This document shows positions 17,075 through 25,579 of a DNA stretch of 64,000 nucleotides, piece by piece. The translations under genes and the position numbers were made by a program. The stretch is taken from assembly GCF_013523165.1 (NCBI RefSeq), contig NZ_JAAMQI010000016.1:35446-99445 (forward strand), in the 5' to 3' direction. Under the pieces are notes generated by a model, which saw nothing but the letters and a program-made list of their open reading frames with translations, was not told the DNA's origin and did no database searches. Each line of letters starts with the position of its first letter. The first letter of the stretch is position 1. The DNA comes from Pseudomonas entomophila. GTDB lineage: Bacteria; Pseudomonadota; Gammaproteobacteria; Pseudomonadales; Pseudomonadaceae.

Positions 17075-17704
17075 ATGGAGTTGTTCACCTATTACCGTTC
17101 GACCGCCTCGTACCGGGTACGCATCGCCCTGGCGCTCAAGGGGCTGGAGGCTCGGGCGCTCCCGGTGAACCTGCTGACGGGGGCGCAACACGACGCTGAC
17201 TACCTGGCCGCCAACCCCCAAGGCCGCGTGCCGGCCCTGCGCCTGGAGACAGGGCAGGTCCTGACGCAGTCCATGGCCATTCTCGAATACCTGGAAGAAC
17301 GCTGGCCCACGCCGCCGCTGCTGCCAGCCGACCGGCTGGCCCGTGCCCAGGCGCGCAGCATCGCCGGGGTGATTGGGTGCGATGTCCACCCCTTGCACAA
17401 CGTGGCTGTCCTGCAACGACTACGGGGGCTTGGGGTGAACGAGACCGACGTGCAGGCCTGGATTGCGCACTGGATCGGTCGTGGTTTGGCGGTTGTGGAG
17501 CAGATGCTGGGCGAGGAGGGGTATTGTCTCGGCGACGCGCCGGGGTTGGCGGATGTGTTCGTGGTGCCGCAGGTGTATGCAGCCCGGCGCTTCGGCGTAG
17601 GGCTGGAGGCCTGTCCACGAATCCAGCGGGTGATGGCGCTGGCGGAACGGCATCCGGCCTTCATCGTTGCCCATCCGCAGGCACAAGTGGATACGCCAGG
17701 CTGA
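17075..17704 (+). CDS. maiA: Maleylacetoacetate isomerase (zeta-class GST)
   Basis: A 209-residue glutathione transferase fold. The zeta motif region reads LFTYYRSTASYRVRIALAL, and NPQGRVPALRLETGQVLTQS is the glutathione-binding N-domain end. It isomerises maleylacetoacetate to fumarylacetoacetate, joining the two enzymes encoded upstream. I prefer ATG 17075 with GAGGGGG before it; a GTG six bases earlier is possible. Last gene of the hmg operon (called hmgC in some P. putida work). Confidence 0.94.
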   Translation: MELFTYYRSTASYRVRIALALKGLEARALPVNLLTGAQHDADYLAANPQGRVPALRLETGQVLTQSMAILEYLEERWPTPPLLPADRLARAQARSIAGVIGCDVHPLHNVAVLQRLRGLGVNETDVQAWIAHWIGRGLAVVEQMLGEEGYCLGDAPGLADVFVVPQVYAARRFGVGLEACPRIQRVMALAERHPAFIVAHPQAQVDTPG

Positions 17705-17810
17705 TCAGGCGGGACCCTCCCATCCAGCCGCGGTTGGTCCAGTGTCCCGGCAGTACCTCACAACCTGGACCGCCTCACTGATCTGGAAGACCCGCACAAG
17801 CCCTTTGTGT

Positions 17811-18052
17811 GCGGGCTTGCCCGCGATGCAGGCGGCGCCTGAACGTGCCCTATCGCTGGCAAGCCAGCTCCCACTGGCCTCCGTTCCAAGCCACTACCTG
17901 GCATTAGCCCAGTCACCGGCCACGTGTGGGAGCGGGCTTGCCCGTGATGCAGGCGGCGCCTGAACGGGCCCTATCGCTGGCAAGCCAGCTCCCACTGGCC
18001 TCCGTTCCAAGCCACTACCTGGCATTAGCCCAGTCACCGGCCACGTGTGGGA
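17811..18052 (+). repeat. 121-bp tandem repeat built on a REP element, two full copies
   Basis: Copies at 17811-17931 and 17932-18052 differ at only a few positions (for example GAACGTGCCC versus GAACGGGCCC, and CCCGCGATG versus CCCGTGATG). A third, partial copy begins at 18053 with GCGGGCTTGCCCGCGATG. Each unit starts in a REP core and also includes a second REP-like arm (TGGCAAGCCAGCTCCCA). The near identity points to recent duplication. No coding frame. Confidence 0.9.
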
Positions 18053-18113
18053 GCGGGCTTGCCCGCGATGCAGGCGGTGACAGACCGGACGCCATCGCGG
18101 GCAAGCCCACACA
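18046..18113. repeat. REP pair (inverted)
   Basis: TGTGGGAGCGGGCTTGCCCG at the left faces ATCGCGGGCAAGCCCACACA at the right, a convergent REP doublet adjoining the tandem repeat. Confidence 0.85.
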
Positions 18114-18208
18114 GGATGGACTGCGTTTGCATGCATCATGCTGGTGCACCTATGGGAGTCCGTCCGGCGCTCCGGCTGCGGCAGCTCACCCGTCGTCACG
18201 ACCCTGCC

Positions 18209-19015
18209 TCAGTGAAGAGAATGCCCCGTCACCGGCAAACGCCCCAGCCGCTCGCTCAACCGCAACCGCTGCACCGGGTCGTCGCTCAACAACAGGGCAT
18301 GCTCGAGATCGAACCGCTCCGCTTCCGGGCAGGCCAGCCGCTGGTACAGCACCGCGCGTGCGACGTAATCCGCTGCGCTCGGCGCGCCCAGCTGCATGAC
18401 TCGCTCGGCGTCGATCAGCGCGGCCAGGGGTTGATCGTTGTCGGCATGCAACTGACGCAGGTTGCGCGACAGGCGCTGCAGCATCTGCGACGGCGTAGCG
18501 ACCTGAAGGTGGTCGGCCGTGAGCGACACCTGCGCGCCATACTGGCGGGCCAGCAGTTCACGACAGTCGGCCGGGTACAGGCGTCGCCCACCGCAGGGGT
18601 CGAGCAGGTAGTCGGCACCGGGCACCCGCAGCAGGAAATGCCCCGGAAAATTCACACCCTCGAGCGCGATATCCAGACGCCGCGCCAGTTCCAGTGCAAG
18701 GATCGCCAACGGTAGTGGTTGGCCTCGGCGCCTGAGCAACACCTGGTCCAGCAGGGCAGCATGGGGCCGCAGGGGGAATTGCTCGTCTTGTTGAAAACCG
18801 AGCGCATTGAGCTGGCGCAGCAGCAGTTGGGCGAGTTCGGCCGCCGGCAACGCAGGCAGGTGAACCTGCACCTCATGCTGCACGTGTTGAACGTGCAGCA
18901 GCCAGGCCTCGGGGACGACCTTTCGATTATGCTCGGCAGCGACCCACAGGGCGGCCTCGACCAGGTTCGGCGGATCGTGTTGCAGGCAGGCCAGGCAAGC
19001 GTGACGTGGATTCAT
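18209..19015 (-). CDS. SirB1 family protein (transglutaminase-like + TPR region)
   Basis: A 268-residue protein. The central part, RRGQPLPLAILALELARRLD and GVNFPGHFLLRV, matches the SirB1/YchA transglutaminase-like core, followed by a helical TPR-like C-terminus. The N-terminal CLACLQHDPPNLVEAALWVA is typical of the shorter pseudomonad variant. The classical SirB1 genomic setting (hemK/prmC) is absent here, and molecular function is not established for the family. Confidence 0.82.
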   Translation of the reverse strand: MNPRHACLACLQHDPPNLVEAALWVAAEHNRKVVPEAWLLHVQHVQHEVQVHLPALPAAELAQLLLRQLNALGFQQDEQFPLRPHAALLDQVLLRRRGQPLPLAILALELARRLDIALEGVNFPGHFLLRVPGADYLLDPCGGRRLYPADCRELLARQYGAQVSLTADHLQVATPSQMLQRLSRNLRQLHADNDQPLAALIDAERVMQLGAPSAADYVARAVLYQRLACPEAERFDLEHALLLSDDPVQRLRLSERLGRLPVTGHSLH

Positions 19016-19117
19016 GAGGCATCTCCCGACGTCTTAACTATTAGCTGCCGGGCCCCGGTTCGTCCAGTGAACGCGTGTGAACGTATCAAGGCGTCACGCC
19101 TTGGGTTGGCCGCTGGA

Positions 19118-19378
19118 TCAGTCGGCCTTGTCTTCGAGCAACTCGCCCAGTGCATCCGGCTGGCTCTTGAATGCCCGGGCGAACACATCCCGGTGCCTGG
19201 CCATGTAGATGCCTGCCTCTTCGACCTGTTTCTCGTTCAATGACGGTACGGCTTTTTGCAGCACGTCGGCCAGGCGTTCGGCCAGTTCGAGCATCTTGTC
19301 ATGACGATCTGCTTCGGCTTTATCCATGAACAAACGCTCCGGGTCGCGACTGCTGCGGTACACCACTTCGACGGCCAT
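19118..19378 (-). CDS. yebG: YebG family SOS-inducible protein
   Basis: An 86-residue YebG-like protein beginning MAVEVVYRSSRDPERLFMDK, then KAEADRHDKMLELAERLADV. E. coli yebG is a LexA-regulated gene of unknown biochemical role in DNA damage response. Here a perfect LexA-type box lies 38 bp upstream of ATG 19378, strongly supporting both the identity and SOS control. Confidence 0.88.
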   Translation of the reverse strand: MAVEVVYRSSRDPERLFMDKAEADRHDKMLELAERLADVLQKAVPSLNEKQVEEAGIYMARHRDVFARAFKSQPDALGELLEDKAD

Positions 19379-19415
19379 TCATCACCTCTATGCCTTTATC
19401 GCTGTCTGTAGATTG

Positions 19416-19431
19416 CTGTATCTATATACAG
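19416..19431 (-). promoter_or_regulatory. LexA (SOS) box upstream of yebG
   Basis: CTGTATCTATATACAG fits CTG-N10-CAG with fully palindromic CTGTAT/ATACAG arms. It sits in the yebG promoter region. Confidence 0.9.
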
Positions 19432-19606
19432 TATTCCGTATTCGCGTGCTCAACGCAAGCCGCAAGGTGACCGTCGATCCTCGCCTCGACGTGCCCCGCG
19501 ACACGCGGTCGCCATCTCAGACAAGGGCTTGGCCCCGTGCCTGCATGGCTACAACCGTCATACGCATGACGTACTTTTCCATCCGTCGCCTTGGGAGCCG
19601 GACACC

Positions 19607-20077
19607 GTGAACATCAAATGGGCTGAAAAACTGCGCAAGGGGCTGCATGGCTCTGCCGACTCGCTGGGCAACCTGTGCGTCGAGTCGTTCCACTACCTGG
19701 CCTTGTTCGGCATCGGCGGGGTGACCGCCTGGGCCGCGGTGATGACCTTCCTCGAGATGCTGGGGCAGGGCGGCGCGAGCGTCGACGACATCCTGCTGCT
19801 GTTTATCTACCTGGAGCTGGGGGCCATGGTCGGCATCTATTTCAAGACCAACCACATGCCGATCCGCTTCTTGCTCTACGTGGCCATCACTGCACTGACG
19901 CGCCTGCTAATCGGCGACGTCTCGCACCACAAGGCGCCCGATGTGGGGTTGCTCTACCTGTGCGGTGGCATCCTGCTCCTGGCGTTTTCCATCCTCGTGG
20001 TGCGGTACGCCTCCTACCGCTACCCCTCGGGGCGTGCGCTAGACGCCCAGGGCAAGGACCTGGACGACGGCAAGTGA
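19607..20077 (+). CDS. PsiE-like phosphate-starvation-inducible membrane protein
   Basis: A 156-residue inner-membrane protein with four hydrophobic segments (around YLALFGIGGVTAWAAVMTFL, DDILLLFIYLELGAMVGIYF, PIRFLLYVAITALTRLLIGD and VGLLYLCGGILLLAFSILVV). The conserved YLELGAMVGIYFKTNHMPIRF segment is typical of PsiE. The start is GTG 19607 with GGAG upstream. Function of PsiE proteins is unknown; no Pho box was identified. Confidence 0.85.
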   Translation: MNIKWAEKLRKGLHGSADSLGNLCVESFHYLALFGIGGVTAWAAVMTFLEMLGQGGASVDDILLLFIYLELGAMVGIYFKTNHMPIRFLLYVAITALTRLLIGDVSHHKAPDVGLLYLCGGILLLAFSILVVRYASYRYPSGRALDAQGKDLDDGK

Positions 20078-20103
20078 TCGACCACCGGTGAGAGACATGG
20101 CGC

Positions 20104-20406
20104 TCAGAGGGCGATGCCGGTCACGGGTGTGGATGAGGCAGACGGGCGCGGATCACAGGGCATGCCTGGCAGCAGGGGCAGGGCGTCTCCAGCATGCTCG
20201 GCCTCGAGGTCCAGGCGAATGCTGTCGATCAGGTGACGAAGGCGCTGGGGGTCGTTGCGCTGCTCGGGGGTGATCAGGCGCTTGGCGGCCACGCCGTGCT
20301 CGGTGGACAAGGTCAACGTGATGCTGCCATCGAGCCGCTCGATGCTCAGATTGACCCGGTAACGCGGGGCGAAGGCATCGCTGATGAGGTTGAACGGATT
20401 GTTCAT
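20104..20406 (-). CDS. DUF3509-like Pseudomonas protein
   Basis: A 100-residue soluble protein beginning MNNPFNLISDAFAPRYRVNL, then SIERLDGSITLTLS and an arginine-rich NDPQRLRHLIDSIRLDLE. This pattern resembles the Pseudomonas-restricted DUF3509 family of unknown function. The C-terminal 30 residues are Pro/Ser-rich and probably disordered. ATG 20406 is preferred over longer frames because homology-like sequence starts there. Confidence 0.65.
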   Translation of the reverse strand: MNNPFNLISDAFAPRYRVNLSIERLDGSITLTLSTEHGVAAKRLITPEQRNDPQRLRHLIDSIRLDLEAEHAGDALPLLPGMPCDPRPSASSTPVTGIAL

Positions 20407-20578
20407 GGGGCCGGTTCTGTGACGAAGGACGTGCAAGGATTGACCGGCGACGATGAAGGTTGGTTCACGCAGGGCAGCGGCACTGGCCACCGAAGGCAGG
20501 GAGCGCCCTGTCGCCTCGATGGACGAACAGGACGCAGGTCGGAACGCAAGGCATGGAGCCTCGCGTTCGGCGCATCGG

Positions 20579-21007
20579 TCAAGCTTTCGAGGCCTTGGCC
20601 TCTTCCAGGGCTTGCAGATCCTGCAGGCCTTCCAGCTCTTGCGCGTCGTCCGGAGCGTTCAAGTCCGGGTCTTCGATCAGTTCCGGCACCGCGCGCTTGT
20701 CGCGCAGCTTGCCGTACAGGTGCTCCAGCGCATGGTCGAGCTTCTCGGCCGCGCCGTCGATGGCCAGCTCGAGCGAGGGCGCGTTGTGGGTCACGGAAAT
20801 CGGCTGGTGGCCCTTGGGACGTGCTTCGAGCTGGCAACGCTTGTCATCGGCCCCTGACTTGCCACCGTTTTCGTCGCTCAGGTGCACCTCGATGCGGGTC
20901 AGGTCTTCCTCATAGCGTTCGAGCGCGCTGTTCAGGGTGGTCGTCACCCAGTCGTTGAGACGGATGCCGCCTTCGATCTGATTGCTGCTGTTGACTTGGA
21001 TCTGCAT
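20579..21007 (-). CDS. HPF/RaiA-family ribosome-associated protein
   Basis: A 142-residue protein whose first 100 residues show the HPF/RaiA beta-alpha-beta fold: MQIQVNSSNQIEG, LNSALERYEEDLTRIEVHLS, then VTHNAPSLELAIDGAAEKLD and HALEHLYGKLRDKR. Such proteins bind the decoding region of 30S subunits during stress. The acidic, disordered C-terminal tail after about residue 110 differs from both E. coli HPF and RaiA. It is not next to rpoN, so this is probably a second paralog in the genome. Confidence 0.85.
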   Translation of the reverse strand: MQIQVNSSNQIEGGIRLNDWVTTTLNSALERYEEDLTRIEVHLSDENGGKSGADDKRCQLEARPKGHQPISVTHNAPSLELAIDGAAEKLDHALEHLYGKLRDKRAVPELIEDPDLNAPDDAQELEGLQDLQALEEAKASKA

Positions 21008-21337
21008 GGTTCAATCCTTATTCAGCTGGCTCGCGAGAGGCCCTTGCCCTGGCCGAAAAGGCCAAGGGATCTATTGCCTCTTGACTCCAAGGTCGGGCAA
21101 AAGTGCATGGAAATCAACCCCCTTGGCCAGATAAATGTCCTGTTGCAAAAGGACCGTGCCAGCCGTCGAGAGGCGGCGAATCGCGTTAGAACTTGGCAGG
21201 CTGGAGCAGGTATGGCGTGACAGCTATCCAGAGAAAATCACCCCGCCAGGTCGGCGCCTTCGTCTCTCGACGCACCTTGAAGCCGACGTTCACGGCACCC
21301 CTCATCTGATGTGCTTGCCACGTGGCGCTTGGCATAT
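21008..21337. other. Intergenic region without recognisable genes
   Basis: Divergent spacer between the HPF/RaiA gene and the iron-uptake operon. No credible coding frame. It should contain promoters for both sides; only the Fur-box candidate at its right end stands out. Confidence 0.4.
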
Positions 21338-21356
21338 GAGAATCCAACTCATTACT
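21338..21356 (+). promoter_or_regulatory. Candidate Fur box upstream of the DUF3649-PepSY-DUF3325 operon
   Basis: GAGAATCCAACTCATTACT matches 12 of 19 positions of the consensus GATAATGATAATCATTATC. It lies 35 bp before the start of the first gene, whose family is iron-uptake-associated. Confidence 0.45.
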
Positions 21357-21391
21357 ATTGCATCCTCATTTCTTCCCTCTGGACACCCGCG

Positions 21392-21697
21392 ATGAAAAGC
21401 AACGCCGCCAGGCTCAGGCTCGATTACCGACTGGCCGTCGTCTCGCGCTGTCTGGCCGCCCTGCTCGGGGGCTACCTGCTGGCGTCGATGGTCAGCGTCG
21501 GCTTCGCGCTGATGCTGCCTGCCGCGCAGGTCGACGCCGTGCTCATCGGCTCGATGCTGTCGTTCGTGTTCTACGTGCTGGCTTTCCTCTGGTGCTTTGC
21601 CTGTCGCAGCGCCTGGCGCGCCTGGCTCGGTGTGCTGGCGCCGAGCCTGGTGCTGGGGGCAGTCAATGGCCTGGTCTACGGAGTGGCCCATCCATGA
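21392..21697 (+). CDS. DUF3649 domain inner-membrane protein (iron uptake-associated)
   Basis: A 101-residue protein with three hydrophobic segments (ALLGGYLLASMVSVGFALML, AVLIGSMLSFVFYVLAFLW, WLGVLAPSLVLGAVNGLVYG). DUF3649 proteins recur beside PepSY and DUF3325 proteins in siderophore or iron-reduction loci of pseudomonads; biochemical role unknown. The stop overlaps the next ATG (ATGA at 21694-21697), so the genes are coupled. Confidence 0.82.
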   Translation: MKSNAARLRLDYRLAVVSRCLAALLGGYLLASMVSVGFALMLPAAQVDAVLIGSMLSFVFYVLAFLWCFACRSAWRAWLGVLAPSLVLGAVNGLVYGVAHP

Positions 21698-23277
21698 AAG
21701 AGGGCTTCCGCCAGGCGATGGCCTGGTTGCACACCTGGCTCGGCCTGATCTTCGGCTGGCTGCTGTTTGCGATCTTTCTGACCGGGACGCTTTCGTACTT
21801 CAAGGAAGAGATCAGCCACTGGAGCAAGCCGGAGATCCAGCGCCATGCACTCGACCCCGCCGCCAGCCTGGCGCTGGCCCAGCGCTACCTGCAGGCCAAT
21901 GCCGCCGATGCCAGCAGCTGGTTCATCCGTCTGCCCAGCGAGCGCGAGCCGGCCATCAGCGTCAACTGGCGCGACAAGGACGCGGTCGGCCGCCGAGGCT
22001 TCTCGGGCAAGGAACTCGACGCACGCAGTGGAGAGGTCGTGGAGGCCCGCGAAAGCCGAGGCGGGGACTTCTTCTACCGGTTCCACTTCCAGCTGGAAAT
22101 GCCCCATCCCTGGGGGCGCTGGCTGTCGACCTTCTGCGCCTTCATCATGCTCCTGGGGCTGGTGACCGGGATCATCATCCACAAGAAGTTCTTCAAGGAA
22201 TTCTTCACCTTCCGCCCAGGCAAGGGCCAGCGCTCCTGGCTGGATGGCCACAACGCCCTCGGGGTGCTCGTGCTGCCGTTCCACCTGATGATCAGCTACA
22301 GCAGCCTGGTGATCTTCATGTACCTGATCATGCCGGCCGGCATCCTCGCCAGCTACGGCAGCCCCGACGGTTACTTCGCCGACCTGTTCGGGCGTGACCA
22401 GGACGTGCCCGCCGCGGGCATCGCGGCGCCCCTGACCGCGTTGCCCGGCCTGTACGCCAAGGTGCAGGCGCAGGTGCCAGGCGCGCGCATGGGCTTCATC
22501 CAGGTGCAGAACCCCAACGACCAGGCGGCCCGCGTGAGCTTCACCCGCTCGGCCGCCGACCAGGTGGCGTACAAGCGCAGCGAGACATGGACGTTCGACG
22601 GCGTCAGTGGCGCGACGCTGTCGCAGGGCGCACCGGAAAGCGTGGCCATGCTGACCTCCTTCACGTTCGTCGGCCTGCACATGGGCAACTACGCTGGCCC
22701 TTGGCTGCGCTGGTTGTACGCCATCTTCGGTATGGCGGGCACGGCGGTGATCGGGACCGGCCTGGTGATGTGGCTGGGCAAGCGGCAGCTCAAGCATGCC
22801 AAGCAGCCCCACCTGCCCGGTGAGCTGCGCCTGGTGGAAGTGCTCAACATCGCCAGCATGAGCGGCCTGCTGCTGGGTGTGGCGGCGTTCTTCTGGGCCA
22901 ATCGCCTGTTGCCGGTGGCGCTCGAAGGGCGCGCCGGTGCAGAGGTCGACGCCTTCTTCATGGTCTGGGCCGCGGCGTTGGTCCACGCTGCGCTGCGCCC
23001 GGGGCGTCGGGCCTGGGGCGAGCAACTGACGCTGGGTGCGCTGGCCTTCGCCGGCCTGCCGCTGCTCAACGGCCTGACCACCGGCCAAGGCCTGAACCAT
23101 TCCCTGGCCGTCGGTGATTGGGCCATGGCCGGCTTCGACCTGACCGCCCTGGCCACCGGGCTGCTCCTGGCCTGGACCGCACGGCGCATGCTCACCGCAC
23201 CCGCCGTGGTGATCAAGCGTGCCCCCCGGACGGTCAAGGCCGCCCGTGAGGGCATGGCCGACGTGGAGGCCAGCTGA
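21694..23277 (+). CDS. PepSY-associated transmembrane protein (iron-uptake type)
   Basis: A 527-residue inner-membrane protein. It starts with an amphipathic helix and membrane segment (WLHTWLGLIFGWLLFAIFL, then TGTLSYFKEEI). A periplasmic PepSY-like region follows (FYRFHFQLEMPHPWGRWLST), then several more membrane spans and histidines placed for haem or redox functions. Relatives are proposed periplasmic ferrisiderophore reductases (FpvG/FsvG-like), but the substrate here is unknown. Start overlaps the upstream stop, stop overlaps the next start. No TonB receptor or sigma/anti-sigma pair is adjacent. Confidence 0.88.
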   Translation: MKEGFRQAMAWLHTWLGLIFGWLLFAIFLTGTLSYFKEEISHWSKPEIQRHALDPAASLALAQRYLQANAADASSWFIRLPSEREPAISVNWRDKDAVGRRGFSGKELDARSGEVVEARESRGGDFFYRFHFQLEMPHPWGRWLSTFCAFIMLLGLVTGIIIHKKFFKEFFTFRPGKGQRSWLDGHNALGVLVLPFHLMISYSSLVIFMYLIMPAGILASYGSPDGYFADLFGRDQDVPAAGIAAPLTALPGLYAKVQAQVPGARMGFIQVQNPNDQAARVSFTRSAADQVAYKRSETWTFDGVSGATLSQGAPESVAMLTSFTFVGLHMGNYAGPWLRWLYAIFGMAGTAVIGTGLVMWLGKRQLKHAKQPHLPGELRLVEVLNIASMSGLLLGVAAFFWANRLLPVALEGRAGAEVDAFFMVWAAALVHAALRPGRRAWGEQLTLGALAFAGLPLLNGLTTGQGLNHSLAVGDWAMAGFDLTALATGLLLAWTARRMLTAPAVVIKRAPRTVKAAREGMADVEAS

Positions 23278-23603
23278 TGCTCGGCGTGGCCATGCTGGCG
23301 TTCGCCGGGCTCGCCGCCCTGTGCCTGGCGATGGACAAGCACGCCAACGATCTGCTCAAGCGCAAGCTGAGTCGGGCACAGTCACGCCTGGTGCGGGTCG
23401 CAGGCTGGGGGTTGCTGCTCGTGTCGCTGCTGCTCGCCGTGCAGGGGCAGGGCTGGGGGCATGGCCTGGTGCAGTGGGTGGCCGTGTCCATGGCGGGGCT
23501 GCTCGTCTGGGTCTTCGGCCTGCCGTATCAGCCGCGGATCGTGCTGGGCCTGGCGGCGGTCAGCCTGGTGCTGGGGCCGGTCCTGGCGCTATGGCCGACC
23601 TGA
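23277..23603 (+). CDS. DUF3325 inner-membrane protein
   Basis: A 108-residue protein with three to four hydrophobic helices and the conserved ALCLAMDKHANDLLKRKL near its N-terminus. It is the third member of the DUF3649/PepSY/DUF3325 set, coupled through a TGATG junction at 23275-23279. Its last codons overlap the convergent AraC gene by 15 bp. Confidence 0.82.
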   Translation: MLGVAMLAFAGLAALCLAMDKHANDLLKRKLSRAQSRLVRVAGWGLLLVSLLLAVQGQGWGHGLVQWVAVSMAGLLVWVFGLPYQPRIVLGLAAVSLVLGPVLALWPT

Positions 23604-24476
23604 GCCTCGAAACGCGGCGCGGTACTCGCCCGGTGTGGCTCCCAAGGCGGCACGGAACCGGTTGCTGAAGTGGCTGGCGCTGGCGAACCCGCACTGCAAC
23701 GCCACCTGGCCCAGCGGCAGGTCGCTGTCGCGTAGCCAGCGGCAGCCATGGGCCAGGCGGCGAAGCAGCACGTAGCGATGGGGCGGCAGGGTGAAGCTGA
23801 CCCGGAACATGCGAGCGAAGTGATAGCTGGACAGGTTGCAGCGCAGCGCCAGCTCGTCCAGCGTGAGCGGCCGGTCCAGGTGCGCTTCGATGTAGTCCAC
23901 CAGGTGGCGACGCTGATGCGGCGCCAGTCCTCCTTTCAGGCGCAAGCCCTGGCGCAGACCGACCTGTCCGAGCAAGGCATGGTCGATGATCGTCTGCCCC
24001 AGGCTGCTGGCCAGCAGCCGTTCGCCAGGCTCCTGCCAGTCCAGGGCGATCAGACGACGGAAACGCGCCGCCTGGTGGGGGTCGTCGAGAAAGGTCGCCT
24101 CGTGCAGTTGCAGCTCTCGAGGCTCACGGTCGAGCAGGCGCACGCAGCCCAGGGCGAACTGCTCCTCGCTGACGTACAGGTGCGCCAGCCGGATCGCGCC
24201 GTTGACCACCCAGTTGGATTCATGCCCGGCCGGCATCACGCACAGCTTGTTCGGCGCGCCCTTGGCACCAGGCTGTTGGCGCCGGAAGGTGCCGGTGCCA
24301 TCGGCGATGTAGCACGACAAGGTATGGTGGGTCGGCGCCTGGTAGTCGCGGGCATCGTCGCGGTTGCACCACACTGCGGCCGCCATGCCGGTGTCCAGGG
24401 TCGCGCTCAGTTCCAGGCGCGCGTTGGGCGAGGCCTGCATGCTGTTGAAGACGTCTAGCTGGTTCAGTGGGGTCAT
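23589..24476 (-). CDS. AraC family transcriptional regulator
   Basis: A 295-residue regulator. The N-terminal cupin-like sensor (APTHHTLSCYIADGTGTFRR, MPAGHESNWVV) is followed by two AraC helix-turn-helix motifs (LTLDELALRCNLSSYHFARM and LPLGQVALQCGFASASHFSN). ATG 24476 has AGAGG upstream, so longer frames to 24698 are rejected. The gene is divergent from the DMT exporter at 24613, its most likely target; the ligand is unknown. Confidence 0.9.
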   Translation of the reverse strand: MTPLNQLDVFNSMQASPNARLELSATLDTGMAAAVWCNRDDARDYQAPTHHTLSCYIADGTGTFRRQQPGAKGAPNKLCVMPAGHESNWVVNGAIRLAHLYVSEEQFALGCVRLLDREPRELQLHEATFLDDPHQAARFRRLIALDWQEPGERLLASSLGQTIIDHALLGQVGLRQGLRLKGGLAPHQRRHLVDYIEAHLDRPLTLDELALRCNLSSYHFARMFRVSFTLPPHRYVLLRRLAHGCRWLRDSDLPLGQVALQCGFASASHFSNRFRAALGATPGEYRAAFRGSGRP

Positions 24477-24612
24477 GGGCGCTTCCTCTGTGGCCATCGT
24501 ACTGCGAGAGGCGAGGTAGGGCAGCAGGGTGCTGCGCAAAACCGCAAGTTTGTGCAAGCGCGTCCTGGGTCGCCGGTCGACACTGTCGGCCTGAACCCAG
24601 GAGTGCCGCCCC

Positions 24613-25539
24613 ATGAACCTCTCGTTGTACGTCCTCACCGTCCTGATCTGGGGCACCACCTGGATCGCCTTGAAGTGGCAGCTCGGCGTGGTGCCCATTC
24701 CGGTCTCGATCGTCTATCGCTTCGCCCTGGCCGCGCTGATCCTGTTCGCCTTGCTGGTGCTCAGTGGCCGCCTTCAACGCATGGACCGGCGCGCGCACCT
24801 GATCTGCCTGGCCCAGGGCCTGTGCCTGTTCTGCGTCAACTTCCTGTGCTTTCTCAACGCCAGCCAGTGGATCGCCAGCGGTCTGATCGCCGTGGTGTTC
24901 TCCACCGCCACCCTGTGGAATGCCCTGAGCGCACGCCTGTTCTTCAAACGCACGATCGCGACCAACGTGATCGGTGGCGGCGTGCTGGGCCTGCTGGGGT
25001 TGGGCCTGCTGTTCTGGCCGGAACTGAGCCACCACCGCGTCGGTGAGCACACGCTGCTCGGCGTCGGCCTGGCGCTGGCGGGGACCTTGTGCTTTTCCGC
25101 GGGCAACCTGCTCTCCAGCGTGCAGCAGCGCGCCGGGCTCAAGCCGATGACCACCAACGCCTGGGGCATGCTCTACGGTGCCCTGGCGCTGGCGCTGTAC
25201 TGCGCGGTGGCGCAGGTGCCGTTCGGCATCGACTGGAGCGCACGCTACCTGGGCGCCCTGGCGTACCTGGTCATCCCCGGATCGGTGATCGGGTTCACCG
25301 CGTACCTGACCCTGGTCGGGCGCCTGGGGCCTGAGCGGGCCGCGTATTGCACCGTGCTGTTCCCGCTGGTGGCGCTCAACGTGTCCGCCCTGGTCGAGGG
25401 CTATCAGTGGGCGGCGGTCAGCCTGGCGGGGCTGGCGCTGGTGATGGCCGGCAACGTGTGGGTGTTCCGCACGCCCAAGGTCCGCTGTCCAGGCCTGACC
25501 GGCACCACGTCGCTCGCGCGGTCGACAGGCTCGAGATAG
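24613..25539 (+). CDS. EamA-family (DMT) transporter
   Basis: A 308-residue inner-membrane protein with two EamA repeats and about ten helices: LYVLTVLIWGTTWIALKW at the start of repeat 1 and GVGLALAGTLCFSAGNLLSS starting repeat 2. DMT proteins mostly export amino acids or metabolites; substrate unknown. Divergent from the AraC regulator with a 136-bp shared promoter region, suggesting regulation by it. The last 25 residues are hydrophilic. Confidence 0.9.
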   Translation: MNLSLYVLTVLIWGTTWIALKWQLGVVPIPVSIVYRFALAALILFALLVLSGRLQRMDRRAHLICLAQGLCLFCVNFLCFLNASQWIASGLIAVVFSTATLWNALSARLFFKRTIATNVIGGGVLGLLGLGLLFWPELSHHRVGEHTLLGVGLALAGTLCFSAGNLLSSVQQRAGLKPMTTNAWGMLYGALALALYCAVAQVPFGIDWSARYLGALAYLVIPGSVIGFTAYLTLVGRLGPERAAYCTVLFPLVALNVSALVEGYQWAAVSLAGLALVMAGNVWVFRTPKVRCPGLTGTTSLARSTGSR

Positions 25540-25579
25540 ACACTACACTGAGTGCAGACAGCCCTCTTCGAGACCGGCC

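Noticed and set aside
14608..17088. 826-codon minus-strand frame across hmgA and hmgB
   Set aside because: Shadow of two well-supported enzymes; no family pattern.
17811..18113. Tandem repeats as a CRISPR array
   Set aside because: Repeat unit is 121 bp and contiguous, without unique spacers; the units contain REP cores. No cas genes.
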